Assembly: GCF_020740535.1 (NCBI RefSeq)
Contig: NZ_CP082362.1
Span: forward strand, 1,364,001 to 1,428,000
From: Streptomyces profundus
GTDB taxonomy: Bacteria; Actinomycetota; Actinomycetes; Streptomycetales; Streptomycetaceae
Direction: 5' to 3'
DNA: 64,000 nt
The notes beneath the pieces were generated by a model. It saw nothing but the letters and a program-made list of their open reading frames with translations, did no database searches and was not told the origin of the DNA. This document shows positions 18,400-26,679 of this stretch, piece after piece; the stretch's first letter is position 1, and each line of letters opens with the position of its first letter. Position numbers and translations under genes: made by a program.

Positions 18400-20187
18400 T
18401 CACATCCGGTCGGGCGCGGCGATGCCCAGCAGCCCCAGGCCCTGCGCCAGGGTCGCCCGGGTCAGCTCGCAGAGCGCCAACCGGTTGGCCCGCACCTCGG
18501 GCGCCACGCCCTTCAGCACCGGGCAGGACTCGTAGAAGCCGGTGAACGACTTCGCCAGGTTGTAGAGGTAGCCGGCGAGTTGGTGCGGCTCCAGGGTGTC
18601 GGCGACCTCGGTGAGCGCGCGGCCGAAGGCGTCCAGGGCCAGGCCGAGGGAGTGCTCGGCCGGCTCCAGCGTCAGCTCGGGGTGGAACGCGGCGGAGGGG
18701 CCCTCCACGCTCTCCGCCTTGCGCAGGATGGAGGCGATCCGGGTGTGGGTGTACTGGAGGTAGACGCCCGTCTGGCCGTTGAAGGACACCATCCGGGAGA
18801 CGTCGAAGGAGTAGTCCTTGACCCGGGAGGTGGACAGCTCGGCGTACTTGACGGCGCCGACGCTGGCCACCTCGGCGACCTGGTCCAGCTCCTCCTGGGT
18901 CAGCCCCGGGTCCTTCTCCGCGACGACCTGGCGTGCCTGGGCGAGCGCGTCGTCCAGCAGGTCGGCCAGCCGGACGGTGCCGCCGGCGCGGGTCTTGAAC
19001 GGGCGCCCGTCGGGGCCGTTGATGGTGCCGTTGGCGGCGTGCACGGCCTCGACCTCGTCGGTGAGCCAGCCGGCCCGCCGGGAGACGCGGAACAGCATGT
19101 CGAAGTGCTGCGACTGCCGGGCGTCCACCACATAGATGAGGCGGGTGGCCCCGTGCTCCTGGACGCTGTGGCGGAGGGTGGCCAGGTCGGTGGCGGCGTA
19201 GCCGTAGCCGCCGTCCCGCTTGCGCACCAGCATCGGCACCGGCTTGTCCTCCGGGCCCCTGATGTCGTCGAAGAAGACAACCTTGGCGCCCTCGCTGTCC
19301 TCAAGGATGCCCTTGTCGGTCAGTTCGTCGACAACCTCGTCCAGCCAGGGGTTGTAGAACGACTCGCCGGCGATGTCGTCCTGGGTGAGCAGCACCCCGA
19401 GCCGTTCGTAGACCTGCTGGAACGCCCGCGCGGACTCGGCGACGATCTCCCGCCAGGCGGTGACCGTCTCCTCGTCGCCCGACTGGAGGGCGACGACCCG
19501 CCGCTGGGCGCGCTCCTTGAACTCGGCGTCGGCGTCGAACTCCTGCCGCGAGGCGCGGTAGAGCGCGTCGAGCGCGGAGACCGCGCCGCCCGTGCCGGCG
19601 TCGGCGACATCCGCGTCCTCGCTGCGCCAACTGGCCTCGGGGTGCTCGAAGATGTACTGGATCAGCATGCCGAACTGGGTGCCCCAGTCGCCGATGTGGT
19701 TCTGCCGCACCACCCGGGCGCCGAGATAGCCGAGCACCCGCACCAGCGCGTCGCCGATCAGGGTGGACCGCAGATGCCCGACGTGCATCTCCTTGGCGAC
19801 GTTGGGCGCCGAGTAGTCGATCACGGCGCACTCGCCGGACTGCGACGCGGGAACGCCGAGGCGGGGCGCGGTCAGCCGGACGGCCAGCCGCTCCAGCAGG
19901 GCGGCGTCGGTGAGGTCGATGTTCAGGAAGCCGGGCCCGGACACCTCGACCGAGGCGATGCCCTGACCGTTGGCGAGCAGGTGGTCACGGAGCGCGCCGG
20001 CCAGCTCGCGCGGGTTCTGCCCCAGGCGCTTGGCCATGGACAGTGCGACGTTGGCCTGGAAGTCCGCGCGGTCGGAGGGGCGCACCAGCGGGTCGGCCGA
20101 GGCCAGCTCGGCCGGCAGGGTCTTCTCCATCGCGGCGGAGACCGCCGCGGCCACCTCGTCGGCCAGCGGCCGTACCTGTTCCACCAT
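18400..20187 (-). CDS. argS: Arginyl-tRNA synthetase
   Basis: 595 residues from the ATG at 20187 (MVEQVRPLADEV). It is class Ia: the HIGH-type motif is HVGH within APNVAKEMHVGHLRST, and the DALR anticodon-binding domain forms the C-terminus, ending in the usual helical segment. The canonical KMSKS is replaced by a diverged loop, as is normal for many bacterial ArgRS. It charges tRNA-Arg. Streptomycetes may carry a second ArgRS; whether this is the main copy cannot be told from this window. Confidence 0.92.
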   Translation of the reverse strand: MVEQVRPLADEVAAAVSAAMEKTLPAELASADPLVRPSDRADFQANVALSMAKRLGQNPRELAGALRDHLLANGQGIASVEVSGPGFLNIDLTDAALLERLAVRLTAPRLGVPASQSGECAVIDYSAPNVAKEMHVGHLRSTLIGDALVRVLGYLGARVVRQNHIGDWGTQFGMLIQYIFEHPEASWRSEDADVADAGTGGAVSALDALYRASRQEFDADAEFKERAQRRVVALQSGDEETVTAWREIVAESARAFQQVYERLGVLLTQDDIAGESFYNPWLDEVVDELTDKGILEDSEGAKVVFFDDIRGPEDKPVPMLVRKRDGGYGYAATDLATLRHSVQEHGATRLIYVVDARQSQHFDMLFRVSRRAGWLTDEVEAVHAANGTINGPDGRPFKTRAGGTVRLADLLDDALAQARQVVAEKDPGLTQEELDQVAEVASVGAVKYAELSTSRVKDYSFDVSRMVSFNGQTGVYLQYTHTRIASILRKAESVEGPSAAFHPELTLEPAEHSLGLALDAFGRALTEVADTLEPHQLAGYLYNLAKSFTGFYESCPVLKGVAPEVRANRLALCELTRATLAQGLGLLGIAAPDRM

Positions 20188-20312
20188 GTTTCGTGTACTT
20201 CTTCCCCGGGGAGTCGATCCGCACCTCGCGTGCGCGGGTGCCACTCCTAGCATGGCAGGCGCGTCCCGGTGGCATGCACCGGATCAGGGCCCGGCCGCGC
20301 CCCGGGGACGGC

Positions 20313-20867
20313 TCATCCGGTGGCGGCCCGGTCGACGGCGAGGGGACGCTGCATCAGCAGGGTGTCGACCCAGCGGCCGTGCTTGTGCCCGACGCCGACC
20401 AGCCGGCCGACCTCGGCGAAGCCGAGGCGGCGGTGGAGTCCGACGGAGGTGCGTCCGCCGCCGTCGGCGATCACGGCCACCATCTGCCGGGCCCCGGCCT
20501 CGGTCGCGCCGGTGATCAGGGCGGCGAGCAGCAGACCGCCCAGACCGTTCCCGGTCCGGCCAGGGGCGAGGTAGACGCTGTCCTCGACGGTGTGCCGATA
20601 GGCGGGCTTGGGCCGCCAGGGCCCCGCGTAGGCGTAGCCGGCGATCTCCCCCGCGATCTCCCCCGCCGTCTCGGCCACCGTCTCGGCCACCAGGAACGGG
20701 AGCCCTCGTTCGCCGGCGTCGGCCAGCCGGATGCGCCAGGCGTCGAGGGCCGGCGGCTGCTCGTCGAAGGTGGCCACGGTGTGGGCGACATAGTGCGCGT
20801 AGATCTCCGCGACGGCCGGCAGATCGTCCGGGGTGGCGGGGCGGAGCACGGGCGCGGGGGTGGACAT
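20313..20867 (-). CDS. GNAT N-acetyltransferase (phosphinothricin-type)
   Basis: 184 residues. It opens with LRPATPDDLPAVAEIYAHYV, characteristic of the phosphinothricin acetyltransferase subgroup. The acetyl-CoA loop appears as GRTGNGLGGLLL (usual consensus Q/R-x-x-G-x-G/A). A duplicated AGEIAGEIAG at the centre comes from a short in-frame repeat (ETAGEIAGEIAG). It acetylates a small amine or amino acid; the substrate is not assigned. Confidence 0.85.
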   Translation of the reverse strand: MSTPAPVLRPATPDDLPAVAEIYAHYVAHTVATFDEQPPALDAWRIRLADAGERGLPFLVAETVAETAGEIAGEIAGYAYAGPWRPKPAYRHTVEDSVYLAPGRTGNGLGGLLLAALITGATEAGARQMVAVIADGGGRTSVGLHRRLGFAEVGRLVGVGHKHGRWVDTLLMQRPLAVDRAATG

Positions 20868-20997
20868 CCGGCCACCCTAACCAGTCGGCTCGCCCCCCAG
20901 GACGCCGCGCCTCGCCCCGCTCGGCCGGCGAACGCGGCCGGTGCCGGTCCAGGGTGTGCCGGCGCCGTCAAGCCGGGGATGAGCCCGGCGTCGGCGG

Positions 20998-21501
20998 TCA
21001 GTCGGTGGTCTCGTCGAGGTGGTCGGCGTAGCGGTCGAGGGCCTGCCGGTAGTCGGTGATCGTCGGGTCCTGGCTGGTGGTGGCGAGGAGGTGGAGCAGC
21101 AGTCCGGTGGACTCCCGGTGCTCGCCGGTGTTGTAGAGGGCCATCGCGAGGAAGGTGCGCAGGCCGGCGTGGTCGGGGAACTCGTCGACGCCGCGCCGCA
21201 GGGTGGCCACGGCGCTCTCGTACCGGCCGAGGACCCGGTAGGTGCTGCCGAGGCCCAGCAAGGCGCCCTGACGGTCCTCCGGGGACAACCCCTCCTGGCT
21301 GAGCGCGCGTTCGTAGAAGGGCACGGCCGCTGCCTCCAGGCCCAGCAGATCATGCGCCCAGGCGGTGTGGAAGGCCACTTCGACATCGTCGGGGAACTCG
21401 CCGGCCAGCGCGACCAGTTGTTCCCTGGCCAGCTGGTGCTGTCCGGCCGCGCGGACGCGGATCGCCTCGACCAGCCGTTCGTCCCTGTTCGGTCCGTTCA
21501 T
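20998..21501 (-). CDS. Small tetratricopeptide-repeat protein
   Basis: 167 residues, almost entirely helical. TPR signatures are visible in AREQLVALAGEFPDDVEVAF, AVPFYERALSQEGL, ALLGLGSTYRVLGRYESAVA and LRTFLAMALYNTGEHRESTG. It resembles the small cytosolic TPR protein common in Streptomyces, probably a protein-protein adaptor. It lies on the same strand as the MOSC gene upstream but 41 nt away. Confidence 0.82.
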   Translation of the reverse strand: MNGPNRDERLVEAIRVRAAGQHQLAREQLVALAGEFPDDVEVAFHTAWAHDLLGLEAAAVPFYERALSQEGLSPEDRQGALLGLGSTYRVLGRYESAVATLRRGVDEFPDHAGLRTFLAMALYNTGEHRESTGLLLHLLATTSQDPTITDYRQALDRYADHLDETTD

Positions 21502-21542
21502 CCGGCCATGATGTCAGCGGGCACGGCGTCGAGGTTCCCGGG

Positions 21543-22370
21543 TCAGACCTCCGCCGCGTCGAGGGCGGTGATCCGGGGCCTGTCCCCCACCGCGAGGGTG
21601 CCGCACCGGGTGACGGAGAACTTGACGCCGAAGGCGACCCCGCCGCCCGCCATGCGCCGATAGTGGGCAAGGGTGCGCAGTGGCTCGGGGCCGCCGCGCA
21701 CCCCGGCGCGCTGGTCGACCAACGTGACGGCACAGCGGATGGCCAGTTTGGCGTGCTCCAGGCGGGCCGTGTCCGTCTCCAGCGCGGCGTGGCCGTCCTC
21801 GCCGTGCGGTAGATCCAGGCCGTCGAGCACCACGTTGGGGCGGAAGCGGTCCATCGGCAGCGGTCGCCCGCCGCCGGCGACGATCCGCCGGTTCAGCTCG
21901 GCGAGCGAGGCGAGGCTCGCCACCAGCACCGCGCCGCTGTCCGCGTAGCCGCAGGTGCCGGGGGTGCGGCCGTCGGTGACCCGCCGGTGGTCGGGCGGGA
22001 CCCGCACCAACCGGCTCGGGCGGCCCAGGAGTTCGGTGAACCAGTCGGCGGCCTCGGGCCCCTGGTCGATGCCGGTGAACGGCTGCCCGAAGAGCGAGAC
22101 GGGCCGGCTTGGCCCGGTGGCGTCCACCTCGAACGCGACCGGCTCCAGGCCCTCGGCGCGGAGCGTGAGCCGGCCGCCGTCCTCCGTCAGCGAGGGGCGG
22201 GCCAGGGCGAGCCGGGGGTCGGCGCGCTGGCTGCGGAAGGTGCCGGCCGGGTCGGTCACCATCCAGGACCGGTCGTAGGGCAGCCCCGCCGGGGTGAGCG
22301 CGGCGGTGCTCAGCGGCACCCCGGCGCACCCCTTGATCGGGTAGCTGAACAACGCGCTGATCCGGGGCAT
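21543..22370 (-). CDS. MOSC domain protein
   Basis: 275 residues from the ATG at 22370 (MPRISALFSYPIKGCAGVPL). The N-terminal MOSC beta-barrel domain (LFSYPIKGC, DRSWMV) is followed by the MOSC core, with the conserved RFRPNVVLDGLDLP segment and the cysteine-containing strand AIRCAVTLVDQ. Members bind molybdenum cofactor or move sulfur and often reduce N-hydroxylated compounds (mARC/YcbX type). Longer upstream in-frame extension is Pro/Arg-rich and non-conserved, so the start is set at 22370. Confidence 0.88.
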   Translation of the reverse strand: MPRISALFSYPIKGCAGVPLSTAALTPAGLPYDRSWMVTDPAGTFRSQRADPRLALARPSLTEDGGRLTLRAEGLEPVAFEVDATGPSRPVSLFGQPFTGIDQGPEAADWFTELLGRPSRLVRVPPDHRRVTDGRTPGTCGYADSGAVLVASLASLAELNRRIVAGGGRPLPMDRFRPNVVLDGLDLPHGEDGHAALETDTARLEHAKLAIRCAVTLVDQRAGVRGGPEPLRTLAHYRRMAGGGVAFGVKFSVTRCGTLAVGDRPRITALDAAEV

Positions 22371-22602
22371 GGCCACCGTTCCTCCCTGGTCACCGGCCTG
22401 ACGGCGAACGCCGCACCGATCACGGTAACGACGCCGCACCGAGGCGGTGACGGGCGGGGGGTGGCACGGGGCCCTCGGCCCGGAAGGGGCGGGGCCGCCC
22501 AACGGCCGTACCAGCACGGGCACATCCCGCTCCCGGTGCCGACGCCGCGCCCTCGTCCCGCCACCGCCGGGTCCTGGCGCGACGCCCGTCGGCTGGGCGC
22601 GG

Positions 22603-23292
22603 TCAGCAGGCGCCGTCGGGGCCGCAGACGTCGCCGTCTGCGTCGCCGAGGGTGTCCAGCGGACGGTCGCCCCAGGCGCGGCGCAGGGCCTGTTCGAAGG
22701 TGTCGACCGACTGCCCGCCGGAGACGGCGTAGCGCCCGTCGAGCACGAAGAACGGCACGCCGTTCGCGCCGAGTCGGGCCGCCTCCCGCTGATCCGCGTG
22801 GACCGCGTCCAGATAGCGCTCGGGGTCGTCGAGGACCGCGCGCGCGGCGTCGGCGTCCAGGCCGACCCGCTCGGCGACGGCCACCAGCGCGTCCGAGGTG
22901 AAGACGCTCTCGCCCTGGCCGAAGTTGGCCTCGTAGAGCTGGGTGAGCAGCCGGTGGCGCAATCCGTGCTCGTCGGCGAAGTGCAGCAGCCGGTGGGCGT
23001 CCCTGGTGCCGCCGACCATCCGGTCGGTGCGGTAGTCGAGCCCCTCGTCGCGCGCCAACTCGGCGACCCGGCTCTCCATTTCGGCGGCTCGGGGGCCGTA
23101 CTTCCGGGCCAGCATCCGCTCGATCGGCTCGGTCCGCCCCGGGTCGCGGGTCGGGTCGAGCTCGAAGGAGCGGTGGGCGACGGTGACCCGCTCCCGGTGC
23201 TCGAACCCGGCCAGCGCCCGATCGAAGCGGGCGGTCCCGATATAGCACCAGGGGCAGACGATGTCCCCCCAGATGTCGACGCGCATGGTCAT
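22603..23292 (-). CDS. DsbA-family oxidoreductase (FrnE-like)
   Basis: 229 residues. The thioredoxin-fold active site CPWC lies at about 13-16 (VDIWGDIVCPWCYIGTARFD). A helical insertion (DYRTDRMVGGTRDAHRLLHF) and the cis-Pro strand NGVPFFVLDGRYAVSGGQ complete the DsbA/FrnE pattern. The C-terminus DVCGPDGAC adds two cysteines that could form a second redox pair. No signal peptide, so it is cytosolic, consistent with FrnE isomerase-like proteins. Starts at 23292 and 23286 are both plausible. Confidence 0.88.
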   Translation of the reverse strand: MTMRVDIWGDIVCPWCYIGTARFDRALAGFEHRERVTVAHRSFELDPTRDPGRTEPIERMLARKYGPRAAEMESRVAELARDEGLDYRTDRMVGGTRDAHRLLHFADEHGLRHRLLTQLYEANFGQGESVFTSDALVAVAERVGLDADAARAVLDDPERYLDAVHADQREAARLGANGVPFFVLDGRYAVSGGQSVDTFEQALRRAWGDRPLDTLGDADGDVCGPDGAC

Positions 23293-23371
23293 CTCGACTC
23301 CTCGACTCCTTCTTCGTCTTCCGAGGTCATCTTCCGGGCGGCCGGGCGGGCGGGCGGCCGGCCGGGCGCGG

Positions 23372-24235
23372 TCAGGCTGCGGCCAGGATGTTCGCGATGG
23401 TGACGGACGGCGGGGTGGTGGGGCGCCCCAGCAGCTCGGCGAGATCCCCGGTCACCGTCGCCAGGGCCCCCTCGGCGATGCGCAGATCGGCGTCCACGAG
23501 GAGGGCGACGCCGAAGTCGGGCACCCCGGCGGAGCCGAGGAGTTCGGCGTACCGCTCGGGGGCGAGGTCCTCGTAGCCGACGGGCCGGCCCGAGAGGGAG
23601 GCGGCCTCGGCGGCCAGGTCGGCGAGGCCATAGGCGGTGTCGCCGGTGAGCTCGTGGACCTTCCCGGCCTGGTCGTCGCGGGTCAGGACGGTGGCGGCTG
23701 CCTCGGCGTAGTCCGCCCTGGCGGCGAACGCGACGCGGCCCTCGCCGGCGCTGCCGAGCAGCACGCCGCTGTCCACGGCCCTCGGCAGGCCGGCGGCGTG
23801 GTTCTCCGTGTACCAGCCGTTGCGCAGCAGCACCGAGGGCAGCCCGCTCTCGGCGATGGCCCGCTCGGTGTCCCGGTGCACCTCGGCCAGCGCCAGCGGG
23901 CTGGTGTCGGCGGCGAACACGGAGGTGTAGGCGAGCAGTCCGACCCGGGCCTCGGTGGCCGCGGCCACGACGGCGCGGTGCTGCGCGACGCGCGCCTCGT
24001 CGGGGCCGGTCGAGGAGACGAACAGCAGCTTCTCCGCGTCACCGAACGCCGGCGCGAGCGTCTCGGGGCGCGTGTAGTCGGCCCGCCGCACCTGGACGCC
24101 CAGGGCCGCGAGGTCCGCCGCCCGCTCGGGCGCCCGCACCACGGCCGCTATCCGCTCGGCGGGCACGCCGCGCGCGAGCAGCCCCTCGACGGTCGCGCGG
24201 CCAAGGCCGCCGGTGGCTCCGGTGACAACGATCAC
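23372..24235 (-). CDS. NmrA/QOR2-like NAD(P)-binding oxidoreductase
   Basis: 287 residues from a GTG (VIVVTGATGGLGRATVEGLL) with AGAAGG upstream. The glycine-rich NAD(P) motif TGATGGLG is at residues 5-12. It lacks the YxxxK pair of classical SDRs and ends with a small helical domain, like the quinone oxidoreductase QOR2/YtfG and azoreductase-type NmrA proteins. It is divergent from an HxlR regulator, a frequent pairing in which quinone or electrophile stress induces the reductase. Confidence 0.85.
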   Translation of the reverse strand: MIVVTGATGGLGRATVEGLLARGVPAERIAAVVRAPERAADLAALGVQVRRADYTRPETLAPAFGDAEKLLFVSSTGPDEARVAQHRAVVAAATEARVGLLAYTSVFAADTSPLALAEVHRDTERAIAESGLPSVLLRNGWYTENHAAGLPRAVDSGVLLGSAGEGRVAFAARADYAEAAATVLTRDDQAGKVHELTGDTAYGLADLAAEAASLSGRPVGYEDLAPERYAELLGSAGVPDFGVALLVDADLRIAEGALATVTGDLAELLGRPTTPPSVTIANILAAA

Positions 24236-24292
24236 GTCATGCCTTCTTCCTCGTGAGCCCGCTTCTGGTTGCCACCCCAAGGTACACACTCA

Positions 24293-24312
24293 AAAAGAAA
24301 GCACAAACTTTT
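24293..24312. promoter_or_regulatory. AT-rich operator candidate AAAAG-N10-CTTTT
   Basis: Inverted repeat in the most AT-rich stretch between the divergent reductase and HxlR genes. HxlR regulators usually bind such symmetric sites in their own divergent promoter. The exact half site is inferred. Confidence 0.5.
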
Positions 24313-24371
24313 CGACAGTGCACCCCGGCGGTAGGCTGGCCAGGGAACGGACGTCAGGGAGGTGGGTGCGC

Positions 24372-24788
24372 ATGACGGAGCTGAGCGCCGAGGAGGAGCG
24401 CCGGGCGGCAGAGTTCGCGTTCGATGTCTTCGCCCGCGAGTGCCCGTCCCGGGGGGTGCTGGAGCATGTCACGGGCCGCTGGGGCGCCCTCGTCCTCGCC
24501 GGCCTCCGCAAGGGCCCCGCCCGCTTCAACCACCTGCGCCGCCGGGTCGACGGAGTCAGCGAGAAGATGCTCGCGCAGACCCTCCAGGCCCTGGAACGAG
24601 ACGGTTTCGTACACCGCGAGGTGCTCGCCGTGCTGCCGCCCAAGGTGAACTACTCCCTCACCCCCATGGGCGAGAGCACCGCCGACCACCTGCTGGCCTT
24701 CATCGACCACCTCGAATCCCAGATGCCGGCGGTCCTGGAGGCCCGCCGCCGCCACGAGCGGGAGACGACACGGCCTAGTCCAGAGTGA
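24372..24788 (+). CDS. HxlR family transcriptional regulator
   Basis: 138 residues from the ATG at 24372. The HxlR core is clear: a conserved early cysteine (ECPSRGVLEHVTGRWG), LRKGPARFNHLRRRVDGVSE for helix 2/3, LAQTLQALERDGFVHREV for the recognition helix, and a wing with VNYSLTPMGES. It probably represses or activates the divergent NmrA-type reductase in response to an electrophile sensed by the cysteine. A longer in-frame start at 24213 lies inside the opposite gene and is not supported. Its 3' end overlaps the convergent acyltransferase gene by 14 nt. Confidence 0.88.
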   Translation: MTELSAEEERRAAEFAFDVFARECPSRGVLEHVTGRWGALVLAGLRKGPARFNHLRRRVDGVSEKMLAQTLQALERDGFVHREVLAVLPPKVNYSLTPMGESTADHLLAFIDHLESQMPAVLEARRRHERETTRPSPE

Positions 24789-26529
24789 TCGCCGGTTCCG
24801 GGCGGTGGACGCCCCGGGGGCGGTAGCTGAGGGATTCGGCGACGTCCAGGAGGTCGGCGAGGTACCAGAGGGTGGCGAGCCACATCTCGGTGCCCTGGGC
24901 GCCGGGGCGGTGTGAGCGGTCGCGGGGGCCGGCCAGCGGGGGGAAACGGAACGGGAAGCCCTCGTTGTCGACCCAGCGTTCGCACAGCTGGCCGGCCTGT
25001 TCCGCGGCCCAGGCGGCGACGTCCTCCCTTCGGTGGTCGGGGAGTTGGCGGCGGGCCAGCCACAGCGGGTGGGCCACGTCGAGGACATTGCAGGCCGTGG
25101 TGCGCCCCGGACCGAAGTGGCGCTGGTCCTCGGCGTGGCGGAGCACCGTGTCGATCACCAGGTCGGGGTGCGGCACGGGCAGGCCGAACTGGGCGAACGA
25201 GCCGCGGGTGGCCCGGTAGTAGCCGTTGACCGGTTGGAGCAGTCCGTCGCCGGCCCTCGGCGGGCTCCAGAGCCCGCTGTCCGGGCGGGCGCGGGTGAGC
25301 AACCAGCCGAAGAAGGTGTCGAGTTGGCGCCGCGCCCCGGGCCGGTCGCGGTTCCACAGCAGCGCCGTGCCGAGGGTGTCGACGCCGGCGCCCGCCGCCC
25401 AGCCGGCGTCGCGCCAGGGCAACGCCGCGAGCCAGTCGGCCAGCTCGTCGGAGCCGAGGGCGGCGAGGGCGCCGATCGGGTGGGCGAATCCGGAGCCGAG
25501 CAGGTCCAGCGCGTAGCCGAGGCTCAGCAGGTGGTAGTCGGCGTCGCCGTCCGCGCCGAGCCCGGCGACGGGCGGCCCCGGCCGGCCGTCCCGGCCGAGC
25601 GGCGGGGTGAGCCCGGTCGTCGGATCCTGGCCCCGCCGCAGCCGGCGCACGTGTTCCTCGGCCGGCAGTTGGGCCGGGGGCCGGCCGCCCAGCAGGAAGG
25701 AGATCTCGACGGCGTCGGCGTGGGCGCGCAGCGTGGGCGGGGCGTCGGGGGCGTCGAGGTAACGCCCCGTGGGGGTGCCGTCGGGTGCGATGCCCGCCGG
25801 CTCCCAGTTGCGGGCGATCAGCGTGTCGCTCTGTTCCCTGGCCCGGTCGGCGAGTTCCGCGAGGCGCGCGGCCAGCTTCGCGCGCGGGTCGGGCGCCGGC
25901 GCGCCCTTGGGGGTGCGCCGGTCGCGGATGAACCTGGCCGGGTTGCCGCCGACCACGGCCCAGTCCTGGACGTCGCGGGTGACCACGGCGCCGGCGCCGA
26001 TCACGGCGTGCGAGCCGACGGTGATCCCGTCCAGCAGCACCGCGTTGGAGCCGATCCAGACGTCGTCGCCGATGGTGATGCCGCGTTCGCTGGTGGGCTG
26101 GCGGTGGACGGGCCGGTCGGGCGCCATGGAGTGGTTGAAGCCGAGGATCGAGCTGTGCGCCCCGATCCGCACCCCGTTCCCGAGGGTGACCGTGCCGCGC
26201 AGCACGGTGAACGGGTTGACGGTGCAGTCGTCCCCGGCGTGGATGGTGCCCGTCACATAGGCGTGCGCGGCGACATAGCAGTCGGCCCCCAGGCGCAGGC
26301 TGCTCGGGCTGACCATGGCCAGTTCGGAGACGAAGCCGCGCGGGCCGATCCGGCCCGGGCAGCGGGCGAGGATGGCCTGCTGCCGGGCGAGTTGGGCGGC
26401 CTTCTGCTCGTCGTCGGCCCGTTGCCAGAACAGCCAGCCGTTGTAGTCGAGGAGTCGGGGCTCTTCGGGGGCGTCCTGGGACGGGGCGGATTCCGGGTCA
26501 TGGGGGTGCGGTTCGGTCATGGCGGTCAC
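24775..26529 (-). CDS. Hexapeptide acyltransferase fused to alpha/alpha-toroid-like domain
   Basis: 584 residues from GTG 26529 (ATG 26520 also possible; GAGG sits 4 nt before the GTG). Residues about 70-230 form a left-handed beta-helix acyltransferase: GDDCTVNPFTVLRG, RIGAHSSILGFNHSM with the likely catalytic His, TIGDDVWIGSNAVLLDGITV and GAGAVVTRDV. Residues about 250-584 are helical with repeated Trp/Leu/Asp motifs (LWSPPRAGDGLLQPVNGYYR, CNVLDVAHPLWLARR, GTEMWLATLWYLADLL), suggesting an alpha/alpha barrel as in glycan lyases or terpene cyclases. O-acetylation of EPS is a sensible role for the first half; the second is unassigned. It is divergent from the polymerase gene. Confidence 0.8.
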   Translation of the reverse strand: MTAMTEPHPHDPESAPSQDAPEEPRLLDYNGWLFWQRADDEQKAAQLARQQAILARCPGRIGPRGFVSELAMVSPSSLRLGADCYVAAHAYVTGTIHAGDDCTVNPFTVLRGTVTLGNGVRIGAHSSILGFNHSMAPDRPVHRQPTSERGITIGDDVWIGSNAVLLDGITVGSHAVIGAGAVVTRDVQDWAVVGGNPARFIRDRRTPKGAPAPDPRAKLAARLAELADRAREQSDTLIARNWEPAGIAPDGTPTGRYLDAPDAPPTLRAHADAVEISFLLGGRPPAQLPAEEHVRRLRRGQDPTTGLTPPLGRDGRPGPPVAGLGADGDADYHLLSLGYALDLLGSGFAHPIGALAALGSDELADWLAALPWRDAGWAAGAGVDTLGTALLWNRDRPGARRQLDTFFGWLLTRARPDSGLWSPPRAGDGLLQPVNGYYRATRGSFAQFGLPVPHPDLVIDTVLRHAEDQRHFGPGRTTACNVLDVAHPLWLARRQLPDHRREDVAAWAAEQAGQLCERWVDNEGFPFRFPPLAGPRDRSHRPGAQGTEMWLATLWYLADLLDVAESLSYRPRGVHRPEPAITLD

Positions 26530-26576
26530 GGCACCTCGTCTGGTTGTGTGCGATTCCGTGGGAAGGTGAGCCTTCA

Positions 26577-26654
26577 GTCTCCTATGCGGTCGTCCCCTGA
26601 GGCCATGGCCGGGCCCGGGAGACCGCCTCGGCGACCGCCCCCTCCGCATAGACT
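26577..26654. promoter_or_regulatory. Divergent promoter with facing -10 boxes
   Basis: The arms CTATGCGG (26582-26589) and CCGCATAG (26644-26651) are perfect inverted repeats. They include a plus-strand -10-like TAGACT at 26649-26654, 25 nt before the polymerase GTG, and a minus-strand TAGGAG at 26577-26582 for the acyltransferase. This suggests co-regulated divergent promoters. Confidence 0.5.
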
Positions 26655-26679
26655 GGGCGGCCCGGCGGAGGGGGAACGG

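Noticed and set aside
17848..20250. Plus-strand 800-codon open frame across the glycosyltransferase and argS
   Set aside because: The minus-strand genes are unambiguous; the frame is a high-GC artefact.
24593..24613. Near copy of the YihY 21-mer (GGAACGAGACGGTTTCGTACA) in the HxlR gene
   Set aside because: It lies in the conserved LERDGFVHRE coding motif and is explained by codon choice; not an independent element.
25033..26679. 5' extension of the polymerase frame
   Set aside because: It is antisense to the acyltransferase gene; GGAGG sets the start at 26680.
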